From Brevinematales bacterium (lineage in GTDB: Bacteria > Spirochaetota > Brevinematia > Brevinematales > GWF1-51-8): 55,857 nucleotides of DNA. Location of the stretch: assembly GCA_013177895.1 (NCBI GenBank), contig JABLXV010000013.1, positions 1-55,857 of the forward strand, read 5' to 3'. The notes below the pieces were generated by a model, which saw only the letters and a program-made list of their open reading frames with translations, did no database searches and had not been told where the DNA came from. The translations under genes were made by a program, and so were the position numbers. This document shows positions 25,060-35,455 of the stretch, piece after piece; the first letter of the stretch is position 1; every line of letters starts with the position of its first letter.

Positions 25060-26169
25060 TTAAGCCTTGCCCTTCCCGATTCTCTCCTGCAGTCTGCTCA
25101 GACCCAACTGTCCGCAGGCTGCGGCGATCTCCCGGCCCTTCCCGAAACGTTCCACAAACGGTATCCCGTGCTTCCGCAGGAATCCCCTGAACAGCCGGTA
25201 TTCTTCGTCCGTCGGCGGGTTGAGCGGGATAACATCCACCGGATTATAACGGATCAGGTTGAGATGGAACTTGATTCCCGCGAGCTCGCGTTTCATGGAG
25301 AGCACGTCGATCTCCTCGGTGTTGATTCCCCCGATGAGGACATATTCGAAGGTAACGCGGCGGTCGATCTGGGTTTGGTAGTAACGTACCGCGTCGAGAA
25401 CCTGCTCGATGGAATAATTCCGCGCCACCGGCATCAGTACTTTCCGCTTTTCCTGATTGGTACTGTTCAGCGATACCGCGAGACGCACCTGCAGGCCGAG
25501 GTCGGCGAAGTCGCGTATTCTATCCGCGATCCCGGCGGTGGAGATGGTGATATGGCGCGCGCCGATATGGAACCCGCCCGAGAAATTCAGGATTTGCAGG
25601 GCTTTGATGACATTATCGGTATTCAGGAACGGTTCGCCCATCCCCATAAACACGATATTCGTGATCGCGCGGGAGGCGGGGTCTTTCTTATATTTCTTCT
25701 TGGCGTAACGGTCGATCAGGAGGATTTGCGAGATGATTTCCCCGACGGACAGGTTACGGGTTAAACCGAGGCGGCCTGTCGCGCAGAAATTGCATCCGAG
25801 GGCGCATCCGATCTGCGACGATACGCACACCGTGAGCCGTTCCGGGCCGGATGTCTCGGTCTCGTCGTCGATCTCCCCGCCCTGCAGGAGCACGCTTTCG
25901 ATATAGTGCCCGTCGAGAGTGCGGAACAGGAATTTGACCGATTCGCCCGAGGAGTCGGTCTGCTCCTCCACCGGTTCGAGGTCGATGATGCTGAACCATT
26001 CCGTGAGCATGGGGCGCACGGTTTTCGGAAGGTCGGTCATATTCTCGAATGAAAATTCCGAGCGGCGGTAAATCCAACCGAATATCGGGTAGGCGCGGCT
26101 GACCGCGACGTTTTTTTCGATCAGTTTATTTTTCAGTTCGGTGAACGTAAAATCGAGCAAATGCTCCAT
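25060..26169 (-). CDS. rlmN: 23S rRNA (adenine2503-C2)-methyltransferase
   Basis: A 369-residue radical-SAM enzyme that methylates A2503 of 23S rRNA and A37 of some tRNAs. The iron-sulfur motif CxxxCxxC is in GCALGCNFCATGR, followed by VFMGMGEPFLN, STAGIADRI, LAVSLNSTNQEKR and the C-terminal family motif ACGQLG, whose Cys forms the transient methyl link. Length is normal. It lies 38 nt downstream of gatA on the same strand. Confidence 0.95.
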   Translation of the reverse strand: MEHLLDFTFTELKNKLIEKNVAVSRAYPIFGWIYRRSEFSFENMTDLPKTVRPMLTEWFSIIDLEPVEEQTDSSGESVKFLFRTLDGHYIESVLLQGGEIDDETETSGPERLTVCVSSQIGCALGCNFCATGRLGLTRNLSVGEIISQILLIDRYAKKKYKKDPASRAITNIVFMGMGEPFLNTDNVIKALQILNFSGGFHIGARHITISTAGIADRIRDFADLGLQVRLAVSLNSTNQEKRKVLMPVARNYSIEQVLDAVRYYQTQIDRRVTFEYVLIGGINTEEIDVLSMKRELAGIKFHLNLIRYNPVDVIPLNPPTDEEYRLFRGFLRKHGIPFVERFGKGREIAAACGQLGLSRLQERIGKGKA

Positions 26170-26207
26170 GAATCACTCCAGTTTGGTAATCGCGGGTCGA
26201 GAGAGGG

Positions 26208-27638
26208 TTAAAGTTCGATCGCTTTGGCGATATTGAGGATAGTCTCTTCCGCGAGAAGGTTGCCAATCACCTGCGCGCCGACAGGCAGTCCTGCGGCAGT
26301 CGTCCCGGCGGGCACGGATACCGCGGGTATCCCGGCGAGGTTAACGGAAATGGTAAAGATATCGGACAGGTACATCGCAATCGGGTCGTCGGTCTTTTCG
26401 CCGATCTTGAACGCCGGTGTGGGGGATACTGGGGTGAGGATCGCGTCGACGCTCTCGAACGCCTTCTCGAAGTCGCGCTTGATGAGCGTGCGTACCCGAA
26501 GCGCCTTCATATAGTATGCGTCGTAGTACCCCGCCGATAGTACATAAGTACCGAGCATGATACGGCGCTTGACTTCCTCGCCGAATCCGTCGGAGCGCGT
26601 CCGAATATACATCTCGGACAGGTGCTTCGCTTCCATATCGCGCTTGCCGTATTTCACTCCGTCGTAGCGTTCGAGGTTCGAGCTGGCTTCGGCGGTCGCC
26701 ACAATATAGTAGGTCGGCACCGCGTATTCGGTATGCGGAAGACTGATATCGACCATCTTCGCGCCTTTATCTTCGAGTTTCCTGATCGTTGCTTTTATCA
26801 CGCCATCGACTTCCTTATCCATCCCGTCGAGGAAATATTCCCTGGGGATGCCGATTTTCATTCCCTTGACGTCGCCGGAAAGACTCATCGGCTTGCGCTG
26901 GAAATCGAGGCTGGTGGAGTCCTTCGGGTCGTATGCGGAAAGCGCCTCGAATATCATCCGCGCGTCGTCGACAGTACGCGACAGCGGGCCGATCTGGTCG
27001 AGCGAGGACGCGAACGCCACGAGGCCGTAACGGGAGACTGTACCGTAGGTGGGCTTGAGGCCGACCACTCCGCATAGCGACGCGGGCTGACGGATCGAGC
27101 CGCCGGTATCGCTGCCGAGCGCCACGGGGGCGAGCTTGCCCGCGACCGCCGCCGCCGATCCTCCCGACGATCCGCCGGGTATCCGGTCGCGGTCGTAGGG
27201 GTTGCGGGTGATGCCGTAGTGCGACGTTTCGGTCGACGATCCCATCGCGAACTCGTCCATATTCGCCTTCCCGAGCGGAACCATGCCGTGCCCGGTAATC
27301 AGCTTCTCCACCACGGATGCGTTGTAGGTGGCGTCGTATCCGGTAAGTATATCGGACGCGCAGGTCGTGGGGTAACCCTTGATATTCATATTATCCTTGA
27401 TAGCGATAGGTACGCCCGTCAACGGGGTGTGCTTCCCGGAGGCGATTCGTTCGTCGGCTTTTTGAGCGGACTTCATCGCGAGATCGGCCAGGACGTTTAT
27501 ATAAGCGTTGATGGGTTTCGGGTTTTTATTATCTGCCTCGATCGCGTCGAGATACGCTTTTGTAATATCCGCCGATTTAAGTTCCTTTTTCGCGAGCGCG
27601 TCTGAAAGCTCTTTTACGGACAGGTCGAGAATGTTCAT
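26208..27638 (-). CDS. gatA: Asp/Glu-tRNA amidotransferase subunit A
   Basis: A 476-residue amidase-signature enzyme, the glutaminase subunit of GatCAB that converts Glu-tRNA(Gln) and Asp-tRNA(Asn). The Ser-cisSer-Lys triad lies in GVPIAIKDNMN (Lys), GGSSGGSAAA (cis-Ser) and GSDTGGSIRQPA (Ser nucleophile). The start MNILDLSVKEL at 27638 is chosen over a longer frame beginning at 27752: it matches GatA N-termini and has GGGGT upstream. gatB and gatC are not in the window. Confidence 0.95.
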   Translation of the reverse strand: MNILDLSVKELSDALAKKELKSADITKAYLDAIEADNKNPKPINAYINVLADLAMKSAQKADERIASGKHTPLTGVPIAIKDNMNIKGYPTTCASDILTGYDATYNASVVEKLITGHGMVPLGKANMDEFAMGSSTETSHYGITRNPYDRDRIPGGSSGGSAAAVAGKLAPVALGSDTGGSIRQPASLCGVVGLKPTYGTVSRYGLVAFASSLDQIGPLSRTVDDARMIFEALSAYDPKDSTSLDFQRKPMSLSGDVKGMKIGIPREYFLDGMDKEVDGVIKATIRKLEDKGAKMVDISLPHTEYAVPTYYIVATAEASSNLERYDGVKYGKRDMEAKHLSEMYIRTRSDGFGEEVKRRIMLGTYVLSAGYYDAYYMKALRVRTLIKRDFEKAFESVDAILTPVSPTPAFKIGEKTDDPIAMYLSDIFTISVNLAGIPAVSVPAGTTAAGLPVGAQVIGNLLAEETILNIAKAIEL

Positions 27639-27784
27639 GGCAATACCCCATATTTTGTGTCCAAATATTTTAACGCAAAACCCGGAAATTTGCCAGAATC
27701 GGGCGGGACTACTTAAAAAGAATCTGTGTATGGATAGAAAGGATATAGCCATACCCTGGGAACGGAGTACTATGATACGGCTGC

Positions 27785-28168
27785 CTAATTGGTTTGGAAT
27801 AAATGGGGCGCCAGTTCCTCAATACTATCGACGAATTTTTCCGGGTTGAACGGTTTAATGATCCATCCCGCCGCGCCATGCTCTTTTGCGATATTCAATA
27901 ATTGGGCGTTGGATTCGCCGGTCAGAACGACAATCGGCAGATCGGCATAATCCAGATTCTCCTTTACCTTAGTAATAAACTCCAGTCCGTTCATCTCCGG
28001 CATATTCAGGTCGACTATGACTAAATCGATAGGATGAGAATTCAGGATTTTTAAGCCTTCTATACCGTTGACGGCCTCGTAGACTATAAAATTCCTCTGT
28101 TGGAAAACCTTCCCCACGATCCAGCGCACGGATACCGCGTCGTCAACGATTAGAACGGCAGCCCCCAT
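27785..28168 (-). CDS. CheY-like response regulator, distal to the chemotaxis operon
   Basis: A 127-residue receiver-only protein with VDDAVS (Asp9, Asp10), phospho-acceptor Asp53 in IVDLNMPEMNG, VLTGES and IIKPFN. It differs clearly from the other CheY at 35456-35833 but shares the VRWIV/MRWVI helix. Its own promoter lies at 28206-28234, 143 bp after cheB, so it can be expressed apart from the operon. Confidence 0.92.
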   Translation of the reverse strand: MGAAVLIVDDAVSVRWIVGKVFQQRNFIVYEAVNGIEGLKILNSHPIDLVIVDLNMPEMNGLEFITKVKENLDYADLPIVVLTGESNAQLLNIAKEHGAAGWIIKPFNPEKFVDSIEELAPHLFQTN

Positions 28169-28205
28169 TTTATCCCTCGATATATCTTTTTTTATGTTAT
28201 GGTAA

Positions 28206-28234
28206 ATTATATCAAATAAACTGTCCTATGTATA
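28206..28234 (-). promoter_or_regulatory. sigma70-type promoter of the distal cheY
   Basis: Minus strand TATACA (28234-28229), 17-bp spacer, TATAAT (28211-28206), followed by GAGGGA before the ATG. A small palindrome CCTATGTATAGG overlaps the -35 box. Confidence 0.7.
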
Positions 28235-28311
28235 GGGGTTTTTGATTATTTATTACCTTCGTATAACTATATATATTATCGTATTTCAGGAATTCTTAAC
28301 TGCTGGAAATA

Positions 28312-29379
28312 TCACGCGTTCCCGTAGCGGGAGATAATATCGGTGACTATCCTGTCCAGAGACAATACCTTCATTGCCGCGCCCAGTTCGATCGCGGCCT
28401 TGGGCATCCCGAATACCACACATGATTTCTCGTCCTCCGCGATTGTGTACGCGCCCGCTTCTTTCATTTCCAGCAAGCCCTTCGCGCCGTCGTCGCCCAT
28501 CCCGGTCATAATAATCCCCGCCGCGTTCTGCCCGGCGTATCTCGCGGTCGAACGGAAAAGGACGTCCACCGACGGGCGGTGGCGGTTCACGAGGGGACCT
28601 TCGCGCACCTCGATATAAAAACGCGCGCCGCTTCGTTTCAGCAGGGTATGCTTGTTCCCGGGGGCGATCAGCGCAGTCCCGCGAAGCACGTTGTCCCCGT
28701 CGGCCGCCTCCTTCACCGTGATCTTACAAAGCTCGTTGAGACGCTTCGCGAAGGAGTTAGTGAAACCCTCCGGCATATGCTGGACGATGACGATACCGGG
28801 GACTGTAACAGGAAGGGATTCGAGGAAATAGCGCAGGGCTTCGGTTCCGCCGGTGGACGCGCCGACCGCGATCACCTTATCGGTCATTTCCATCGTCGTC
28901 AGCGGTTTCCCCTTGCCGATAACCACGTCGGCGCTGAACTTCGGTTCGATACGGGAAAAGTCCGCGATTTGCCGGGGATTGGTTTTCACCGCGGCCTTCA
29001 CAGCGTCGATAATCCTGATCTTCGATTCCTCCAGAAAAACTTTCGTGCCGAGTTTGGGTTTGGTGATGATATCGGATGCGCCGAGACCCAATGCGCGCAG
29101 GGCGGCCTCCGAACCGCTTTCGGTCAGCGACGAGCAGATGACGACCGGGATGGGGCGCTGCGACATGATTTTTTGCAGGAACGTCAGCCCGTCCATCCGG
29201 GGCATTTCGATATCGAGGATAATGACGTCGGGGAGATCGGTCTTGAATTTTTCCGCCGCATAATAGGGGTCGGACGCCGTACAGCATATTTCTATCGACG
29301 GGTCTTCGGATAGTATCTCCGAGAGAGTCCGGCGGATGCTTGCCGAATCGTCGACGATGCACACCTTGATTTTATTCAT
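28312..29379 (-). CDS. cheB: Chemotaxis protein-glutamate methylesterase/deamidase CheB
   Basis: A 355-residue CheB: N-terminal receiver (VDDSASIRR, phospho-acceptor Asp56 in [11 protein letters not shown]) and C-terminal methylesterase with the Ser-His-Asp triad in [21 protein letters not shown] and [10 protein letters not shown]. It demethylates receptor glutamates and is activated by phosphotransfer from CheA. It lies 17 nt after cheD in the chemotaxis operon. Confidence 0.96.
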   Translation of the reverse strand: MNKIKVCIVDDSASIRRTLSEILSEDPSIEICCTASDPYYAAEKFKTDLPDVIILDIEMPRMDGLTFLQKIMSQRPIPVVICSSLTESGSEAALRALGLGASDIITKPKLGTKVFLEESKIRIIDAVKAAVKTNPRQIADFSRIEPKFSADVVIGKGKPLTTMEMTDKVIAVGASTGGTEALRYFLESLPVTVPGIVIVQHMPEGFTNSFAKRLNELCKITVKEAADGDNVLRGTALIAPGNKHTLLKRSGARFYIEVREGPLVNRHRPSVDVLFRSTARYAGQNAAGIIMTGMGDDGAKGLLEMKEAGAYTIAEDEKSCVVFGMPKAAIELGAAMKVLSLDRIVTDIISRYGNA

Positions 29380-29396
29380 CGCCCCATACTCCCGGT

Positions 29397-29885
29397 CTAT
29401 TCATATGGATTCTTCATGACGAATTTCCTGTAGACAACTCCCTGCGCGGGATAAAATATCAGTTTTCGGCCGGTATCCCCGCCGGTATCGTTGACGGCGA
29501 GATTTAGCCCTTCCTTCTCGATAATCTCCAGCGCTTTTTGTGCATTTTTTTCGCCGACACGCGGATTAACGCACAGTTCGTCCTTACAGATATTGATACC
29601 GGAACCGCCGAATATTTTCACAATCAGGCGGCGTTTTAACGAACCGCGATCGAGCATTTTATCCAGTAACTTGTGAAAACCCTGGTCTACGTACAGCATG
29701 GGATTCTGCTCCCGCCGTTCCGTAGTGGAATAACTGCTGTCGGGCAACAGAGCATGCGACATCGCGCCGAGTTTTAATTTTGGGTCGTACAGCATGATCG
29801 CGACACATGAACCGAGAATTGTGAATACACGCACATCGCTATCTGAGATAATCGATTCGCCGCTTTTTAAGTATTGGGTCTCCAT
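29397..29885 (-). CDS. cheD: Chemoreceptor glutamine deamidase CheD
   Basis: A 162-residue CheD that deamidates receptor glutamines. The catalytic Cys is in [10 protein letters not shown] and the His in [20 protein letters not shown] is also diagnostic. It starts 1 nt after the cheR stop. No CheC is present, so CheD may act here without its usual partner. Confidence 0.93.
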   Translation of the reverse strand: METQYLKSGESIISDSDVRVFTILGSCVAIMLYDPKLKLGAMSHALLPDSSYSTTERREQNPMLYVDQGFHKLLDKMLDRGSLKRRLIVKIFGGSGINICKDELCVNPRVGEKNAQKALEIIEKEGLNLAVNDTGGDTGRKLIFYPAQGVVYRKFVMKNPYE

Positions 29886-29886
29886 T

Positions 29887-30735
29887 TTAAGTATCCTTCA
29901 CATAAATCGTGGGCTTTATCAGGCGCAACGGGATTTTCATATTGAACAGGGATTCGGAATGTCCGACAAAAAAGTATCCGCCGGGTATCAGGTGGTCGCA
30001 GAGCTTATTCACGATTTTTTCTTTCTCATCGAAATCAAAATAGATCAGCGCGTTCCGGCAGAACACGACTTGCATCTTCTCTTTTATATCGTAACGGTGA
30101 TCCATAAAATTCAGGTATCGGAATGCGACCTTCGCGCGCATTTCGGGAACTACCCGGTACAGGTCAGAATCGGGGTCTTTATTTTTCATCAGGAAACGCA
30201 GCCTGAACTCGGGAGGAACCGGTTCTATCACTTTTTCGGTGTAAACTGCCCTGAAACCCGCGCTCAATGCGCTGGTCGAGATATCGGTCGCAAGTATGCT
30301 GTAATGAAGATTCCCGGTATCGTTGACAGTCAGGTAATTCTCGATGGTCATGGCGATAGAATAAGGCTCCTCACCGGTCGAACAGGCTGCACTCCAGATG
30401 TTCAGGGAGCTTGCGGATAACTCAGGGAGTATAAGATCGCGCAGGTACTCAAAATGGTGGTTCTCCCGGAAAAAATCCGTCTTATTGGTCGAAATCAGAT
30501 TCATCAGCGTTTCAGGTTCCGACTTCATCCCCTCGTCGCTGAAGAGAAAGTCGCAGTATTCCTTAAAGGTGCGCATCCCCAGAACCCTGAGCCGTTTATG
30601 AAGCCGCCCCTCGAGCAGGGCGCGTTTCTCCTCCTTCAGGCGTATCCCGAAATTCGTCTGGATATAAGTACGAAGGCGGTTACTGTCCTCGTCCGTCATC
30701 TTTGTCAACGATAATGGAAAATCCCCCGGCATCAT
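29887..30735 (-). CDS. cheR: Chemotaxis protein methyltransferase CheR
   Basis: A 282-residue SAM-dependent receptor methyltransferase. N-terminal helical CheR domain (to about 85), then the SAM-binding region IWSAACSTGEEPYSIAMT, ILATDISTSAL, VFCRNALIYFD and GGYFFVGHSESL. It starts 5 nt after cheW. Its beta-subdomain should dock the C-terminal HYERF of the operon's chemoreceptor. Confidence 0.95.
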   Translation of the reverse strand: MMPGDFPLSLTKMTDEDSNRLRTYIQTNFGIRLKEEKRALLEGRLHKRLRVLGMRTFKEYCDFLFSDEGMKSEPETLMNLISTNKTDFFRENHHFEYLRDLILPELSASSLNIWSAACSTGEEPYSIAMTIENYLTVNDTGNLHYSILATDISTSALSAGFRAVYTEKVIEPVPPEFRLRFLMKNKDPDSDLYRVVPEMRAKVAFRYLNFMDHRYDIKEKMQVVFCRNALIYFDFDEKEKIVNKLCDHLIPGGYFFVGHSESLFNMKIPLRLIKPTIYVKDT

Positions 30736-30740
30736 AAAAA

Positions 30741-31265
30741 TTATTCCTCCGCGTCGATTGTGACTAGTTCGGAGGTATCCGACACGGAATCCTTGATGGA
30801 CATCAACTCCCCGCCCGTGAACACCCTGTCGGTATTCAGGATTATGATAAAGCTGTCTTCGGTTTTTCCCATCGAGGAGATAAAGTCCGTCTTGATATTC
30901 ATCCCGATTTTCGGAGGCGCTTCGAGCTGGGTGGAATCGAGGTTTACCACCTGCTTGACCGTATCCACCAGCGCGCCCACCTCGATCACCTGTCCCTCGT
31001 ACTCGACCTCCACGATGATGATGGACGTGTCGACTGTTTTCTCCACCGTGGGCATATCGAACTTCAGACGGAGGTCGATAATCGGTACGACATGCCCGCG
31101 AAGGTTGATGACGCCGACCATATACGGGGGGCTTTTCGGTATCCGGGTAATCGCGCCGAATTCCAAGACCTCGCGCACCTTCAGCACGTCTACCCCGTAT
31201 ATTTCTCTGTCTATACCGAATGTGAGGTATTGCCGGATTTCGGCGCCTCTATTTACGTTTTCCAT
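30741..31265 (-). CDS. cheW: Chemotaxis coupling protein CheW
   Basis: A 174-residue CheW that links receptors to CheA. Motifs are YLTFGIDREIYGVDVLKVREVL, seen in parts as FGIDREIYGVDV, then PPYMVGVINLRGHVVPIIDL and GALVDTVKQV. The ATG at 31265 follows GGGAGG by 7 nt and fits CheW length; a longer frame upstream would run into the mcp gene. 16-nt gap from the chemoreceptor. Confidence 0.95.
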   Translation of the reverse strand: MENVNRGAEIRQYLTFGIDREIYGVDVLKVREVLEFGAITRIPKSPPYMVGVINLRGHVVPIIDLRLKFDMPTVEKTVDTSIIIVEVEYEGQVIEVGALVDTVKQVVNLDSTQLEAPPKIGMNIKTDFISSMGKTEDSFIIILNTDRVFTGGELMSIKDSVSDTSELVTIDAEE

Positions 31266-31281
31266 TATTGCCTCCCTAGCG

Positions 31282-32946
31282 TTAAAAACGCTCGTAATGC
31301 TCGTCTTCCGCGTCCTCGGGATTCCCAAGTTTATACTCGTACCCTTTCCCGGCGTTCTGATCGTGATGGAGCGCGATATGGGTAGGGACGGGCTTTGCTG
31401 CGGGCTTGGGGCCGATCTTGGGAATGTGGGTCACCGTTTTCGTATGATTCTGTTCCTCGGAAATCTTGAAGTACCCGATCGTTTCCTTCAACGACTGCGC
31501 CTGCGCGGTGACTTCCTCGGATGTGGAGGCCAGTTCCTCGGAGGAGGATGCGTTCTGCTGGACGACCGTGTTAAGCTGCTGGATGGCGTTGTTGATCTGC
31601 TGGACTCCGCTGCTCTGTTCGCCGCTCGCCGCGTTGATCTCGGTGACGAGCTCGGAGGTCTTCTGGATATCCGGTACGAGGCGGGTCAGCATTTCGCCGG
31701 CGAGTATCGCGATCTCGACGCTGGTTTTCGCGAGCTTGCCGATCTCGGTCGCGGATAACTGGCTGCGTTCGGCGAGCTTCTGTACTCCCGACGCGACCAC
31801 CGCGAATCCCTTGCCATGCTCGCCCGCGCGCGCGGCTTCGATCGACGCGTTCAGCGAAAGCAGGTTGGTCTGCCGCGCGATCTCCTGCACGATCGATATC
31901 TTATCGGCGATCTCGTTCATCGCCTGCACGGTCTGTTTGACAATGTTCCCGCTCTCGGAGGCGTCGCCCGACGACTTGGTGGCGATCTTCTCGGTCTGGC
32001 TCGCGTTATCGGCGTTCTGCCGGATAGTCGCGGTCATCTCCTCGATAGACGAGGAAATCTCCTCCACCGACGAGGCTTGTTCGCTCGTGCGCTGGGAGAG
32101 CTCCTGGCTGGACTGCGCGACCTGCATCGTGGCCGCCGCGATATTTTCCGCGCCGTTGATAATATCCGACGCGATCTTGTTCAGGTCGGTAATCATCATA
32201 TCCATCGCTTTGAGCATACCTCCGACCTCGTCCTTGCTGTTGAGGAAGTTATCGGATATAGTTACCGTCAGGTCGCCCTTAGCGACCCGCGCGAGAACAT
32301 CGGCGGAGTAATTGATCGGCTTCGTGATGCTGTTCGTGATTACGAGCGCGATAACGACCGCAATCGTCAGAACGACCAGCGCGATAATGATGCTGATGAG
32401 GATAATAGCGGCGATAGTATCGGCGATATCCTTTTGGTCGAGTTCCAGTTCCTCATTCACACCGTCCATGATATTATCAAGCGCGGCGCTGAAATCGTTG
32501 ACTATCCCGTCCAATTGAGCGTCAATTTTCTCGATCTCGGCGGAACTGCCGGTCCCGGAGAAAATCAGCGGCAATAGTTTATCATCCACTGTCGAAATAT
32601 AAAGGTTATAATTTTCCATCATTTTTGCATATAATGCCTTCTCATCATCAGTATCGATAATTTTCTTTAATGTGTCCAAATCGGAAACGGATTCGGATTT
32701 TTTAGCAGTCCAGTCCTTTTCCGTCTGTTCTTTATTCTGGTTAATAATCGCGCTGCCGATAATCTCGGCGAACTCGGCTCCCAAGCCGTGAATCTCGGTA
32801 GCCAGAACCGCATTATCGGAATCCAGGACTATTTCATCCTTCTTCTCCTTTATCTGCTGGAGCTGGAAATAGTTAAAGACTACGAACGCCGCGAAGAGCG
32901 CTACGATCAGCCCGAAACCTAAAATCAATTTTTGGCCTATCTTCAT
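31282..32946 (-). CDS. Methyl-accepting chemotaxis protein with C-terminal CheR-docking pentapeptide
   Basis: A 554-residue receptor. Membrane helices at about 6-28 and 186-212 flank a four-helix-bundle-type ligand domain. HAMP follows, then the signalling domain with the hairpin tip [18 protein letters not shown] and [12 protein letters not shown]. The last five residues are HYERF after a flexible tail, matching the aromatic-x-x-aromatic pattern of CheR-tethering pentapeptides (NWETF in E. coli). The start overlaps the cheA stop by 4 nt, with CGGAGG upstream. Confidence 0.95.
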   Translation of the reverse strand: MKIGQKLILGFGLIVALFAAFVVFNYFQLQQIKEKKDEIVLDSDNAVLATEIHGLGAEFAEIIGSAIINQNKEQTEKDWTAKKSESVSDLDTLKKIIDTDDEKALYAKMMENYNLYISTVDDKLLPLIFSGTGSSAEIEKIDAQLDGIVNDFSAALDNIMDGVNEELELDQKDIADTIAAIILISIIIALVVLTIAVVIALVITNSITKPINYSADVLARVAKGDLTVTISDNFLNSKDEVGGMLKAMDMMITDLNKIASDIINGAENIAAATMQVAQSSQELSQRTSEQASSVEEISSSIEEMTATIRQNADNASQTEKIATKSSGDASESGNIVKQTVQAMNEIADKISIVQEIARQTNLLSLNASIEAARAGEHGKGFAVVASGVQKLAERSQLSATEIGKLAKTSVEIAILAGEMLTRLVPDIQKTSELVTEINAASGEQSSGVQQINNAIQQLNTVVQQNASSSEELASTSEEVTAQAQSLKETIGYFKISEEQNHTKTVTHIPKIGPKPAAKPVPTHIALHHDQNAGKGYEYKLGNPEDAEDEHYERF

Positions 32947-35096
32947 TTTTTTCCTCCGTTTAAGGTTTGATCTATGTGCGATCCGTTTTTGTTGATTTCC
33001 ACTCCGCGCGCGATACGCGCGACGTCCAATATCAGCGCGATAGACCCGTCGCCGAGGATAGTCGCGCCGGATATCTCGTCGATATTCGCACCGACCTTAT
33101 CGAGGTTCTTAATCACCGTCTGGTATTGCCCGATGACATAATCCACGATCAGGCCGATTTTTTTATCGTCGAGGCGGACGATCACCATCTGCTCGATCTC
33201 CGGGAGTTCGCCGGGGATATCGAAAAGTTTCCGCAGGTTGATATACGGGATAATTTCCCCGCGGACGACCGCGATATCGCGTCCTTCGGTATTACCGCGA
33301 ATCTCGTCGGTCAGGTCGACGCATTCCTCGATCATCGAAAGATTGACCACGAAGCGCTCGCTGCCGATCTTCAGCAGGAGCCCGTCGATGATCGCGAGGG
33401 TCAGGGGTATTTTCAGCAGGACAGTCGTGCCCTTGCCGGGCTCGCTCTCGATCTCGACAGTCCCGCGAAGCCGTTCGATATTTCCCTTGACGACATCCAT
33501 CCCGACGCCGCGTCCGGAAATATTCGTCGCCTGTTCGGCGGTGGAAAATCCCGGCAGGAATACGAGGGAGAGTATCTCTTTACGGGTGAGTTCGGCGTCC
33601 GGGGCGATAACGCCCTTCTCGACCGCTTTCGCATGGATTTTTAACGGGTCGATACCCGCGCCGTCGTCGGAGATGCGGATATATACCTGTCCGCCGGAAT
33701 GCTCCGCGCTCAGGATAATCGTCCCTTTGGCGGGTTTTCCCTGCCGCATGCGTTCGGCGGGAGTCTCTATACCGTGGTCGAGCGAATTGCGCAGGATATG
33801 CAGAAGAGGGTCTTTGAGAGACTCGATAACCGTTTTATCGAGCTCGGTTTCCGAACCCCGGGTCACCAGATCGGCCTCTTTCCCGAGCTCGCCCGTGAGA
33901 TCGCGGACGAGCCGTTGAAACCCCGCGAACGTCTCGCCGATAGGCACCATCCGAATCTCCATCGCGTTATCGCGCAGTTCGGTGATCAGGCGCTCGAAAT
34001 GCTCGGAGAGGGAGATCAGTTCGATTTCTTCGTTATTTGTCTGGGAGGCGTATTGCGCGAGCGCGGCCTGCAGGGTGACCATCTCGCCGACCAGATTTAC
34101 CAGATGGTCGAGCTTCTCGTACTTCACGCGGATCGTGGATGTTTTTGTCTGATCGAGGCGTTTCTGCCGGAGGTCGCGGATATAACGCTGTTCGGTAAAA
34201 GCGGACTCGATTTTTTCCTCGGAGACAATCCCGCTCTTCTTAGCGATATCCCCGAATTTGACCTGTTCGCTCAGGATTTTCCTGAGGTCGTCCGCCGATA
34301 TATCGCCGCGTTCATAGAGGATATTCCCGATCCGTTTATAATCGGTATATTCCTCGAGTATCCCGTCCGTATCGATTATATCTATATCTAATTTCGAATC
34401 ACCCTCGACGAAAACAAACACATCCCGGAGCGCGTTCGGGTCGGCGCTTGCGGATATGATGATATCCCACCCGACATGGCATTTTTCAGGATCGATGTCC
34501 TCGAGGTAGGGCAGATGATCCAGCCGGATGACCGTTTCTATCCGCCCGAGGGAATTAAGCTCCTCGAGCAGCGAGATGGGATTGATACCCCGGGTGAAAA
34601 GATCGGGGTTTGGGACGAAACGGATACGGTAGGTTTTCAACTCGCCCCCGGGGAGAGGGTTTTCCTGTGCTGCCGGGATTTCCTGAACCGGGGCGGCGGG
34701 TACGGGATTCTCCGAAATTTGCCCGGAGAGCCGTTGAAAATCGGCGATCAGTTCGCGCGTATGTGTCCGGGTAACTTCGTCGGAGACAGGATTATCTATC
34801 AGGAAACGGATATAATCCCGCGACGCAAGCGTCATATCGATAATCTGTTTGGTTACCGGAATTCTACCCTGGCGTATCTTGTCGAACAGGGATTCGATCT
34901 CATGGGTAAATGCGGAAACCTCGTCGAATCCGAACATACTGCCGGAACCTTTTATGGTATGAAGACAGCGGAATATACTATCGATGATTTCATGGTTGGC
35001 GGTATCGTGCTCGAGGGTCAGGAGAAGCTGTTCCATATTCTGGAGGATTTCGTAGGCTTCTTCGATATAAGTTTCCGCCGCGCCGGATAGATTCAT
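32943..35096 (-). CDS. cheA: Chemotaxis histidine kinase CheA
   Basis: A 717-residue CheA. Hpt domain with [14 protein letters not shown] (phospho-accepting His46); a middle region with [15 protein letters not shown] typical of one CheA subgroup; a dimerisation segment [15 protein letters not shown]; an HATPase with [18 protein letters not shown] and [10 protein letters not shown]; and a C-terminal CheW-like domain ([25 protein letters not shown]). The ATG at 35096 with GGAGGGGG just upstream is preferred over a longer frame. It overlaps the STAS gene upstream and mcp downstream by 4 nt each. Confidence 0.96.
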   Translation of the reverse strand: MNLSGAAETYIEEAYEILQNMEQLLLTLEHDTANHEIIDSIFRCLHTIKGSGSMFGFDEVSAFTHEIESLFDKIRQGRIPVTKQIIDMTLASRDYIRFLIDNPVSDEVTRTHTRELIADFQRLSGQISENPVPAAPVQEIPAAQENPLPGGELKTYRIRFVPNPDLFTRGINPISLLEELNSLGRIETVIRLDHLPYLEDIDPEKCHVGWDIIISASADPNALRDVFVFVEGDSKLDIDIIDTDGILEEYTDYKRIGNILYERGDISADDLRKILSEQVKFGDIAKKSGIVSEEKIESAFTEQRYIRDLRQKRLDQTKTSTIRVKYEKLDHLVNLVGEMVTLQAALAQYASQTNNEEIELISLSEHFERLITELRDNAMEIRMVPIGETFAGFQRLVRDLTGELGKEADLVTRGSETELDKTVIESLKDPLLHILRNSLDHGIETPAERMRQGKPAKGTIILSAEHSGGQVYIRISDDGAGIDPLKIHAKAVEKGVIAPDAELTRKEILSLVFLPGFSTAEQATNISGRGVGMDVVKGNIERLRGTVEIESEPGKGTTVLLKIPLTLAIIDGLLLKIGSERFVVNLSMIEECVDLTDEIRGNTEGRDIAVVRGEIIPYINLRKLFDIPGELPEIEQMVIVRLDDKKIGLIVDYVIGQYQTVIKNLDKVGANIDEISGATILGDGSIALILDVARIARGVEINKNGSHIDQTLNGGKK

Positions 35097-35440
35097 ACCC
35101 CCTCCTTTCGGGCAGGATTGAGGAGCGTACAGCTTTTCATGGGGCAGTCCCCGCAATGAACCAGATGCGTTATCCCGGATAATTCCATAGTATGGGATAG
35201 CGCCGGCGAGGGATTGACTACCTCCAGCCTCTTCCCCGCGCGGGCAAACGAGCGGCAGGCGGAAACGATGACCTGCAGAAAGGAAAGATCCGCTGCGGCG
35301 ATTTCCGACCCTTCGATCTGTAAAGATTCAATCGTGCTATCGTTCAGCAGTTTGAGGAGCGAATTTTTTAACGCGGATGTACGTTCGATGGTTGCATTAC
35401 CGCGAATACGAAAGAGTATCCTTTTGTTAGCGTTTGTCAT
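35093..35440 (-). CDS. STAS-like protein with C-terminal cysteine cluster, in the che operon
   Basis: A 115-residue protein with a STAS-like pattern: a strand FRIRGNATIERTSAL, a central LQIEGSEIAAADLSFLQVI where the phosphoserine loop would be, and a helix SACRSFARAGKRLEVVNPS. The usual D-S-S-G is replaced by A-A-D-L-S, so regulated phosphorylation may be lost or use another residue. The end carries HCGDCPMKSC, a possible metal or redox site. It lies 15 nt after cheY and overlaps cheA by 4 nt, so it is made in step with the chemotaxis kinase. Function unknown. Confidence 0.7.
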   Translation of the reverse strand: MTNANKRILFRIRGNATIERTSALKNSLLKLLNDSTIESLQIEGSEIAAADLSFLQVIVSACRSFARAGKRLEVVNPSPALSHTMELSGITHLVHCGDCPMKSCTLLNPARKEGV

Positions 35441-35455
35441 TTTTTACCTCGATAG

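Noticed and set aside
27639-27752. N-terminal extension of GatA
   Set aside because: GatA proteins begin as at 27638; the extra residues have no family counterpart.
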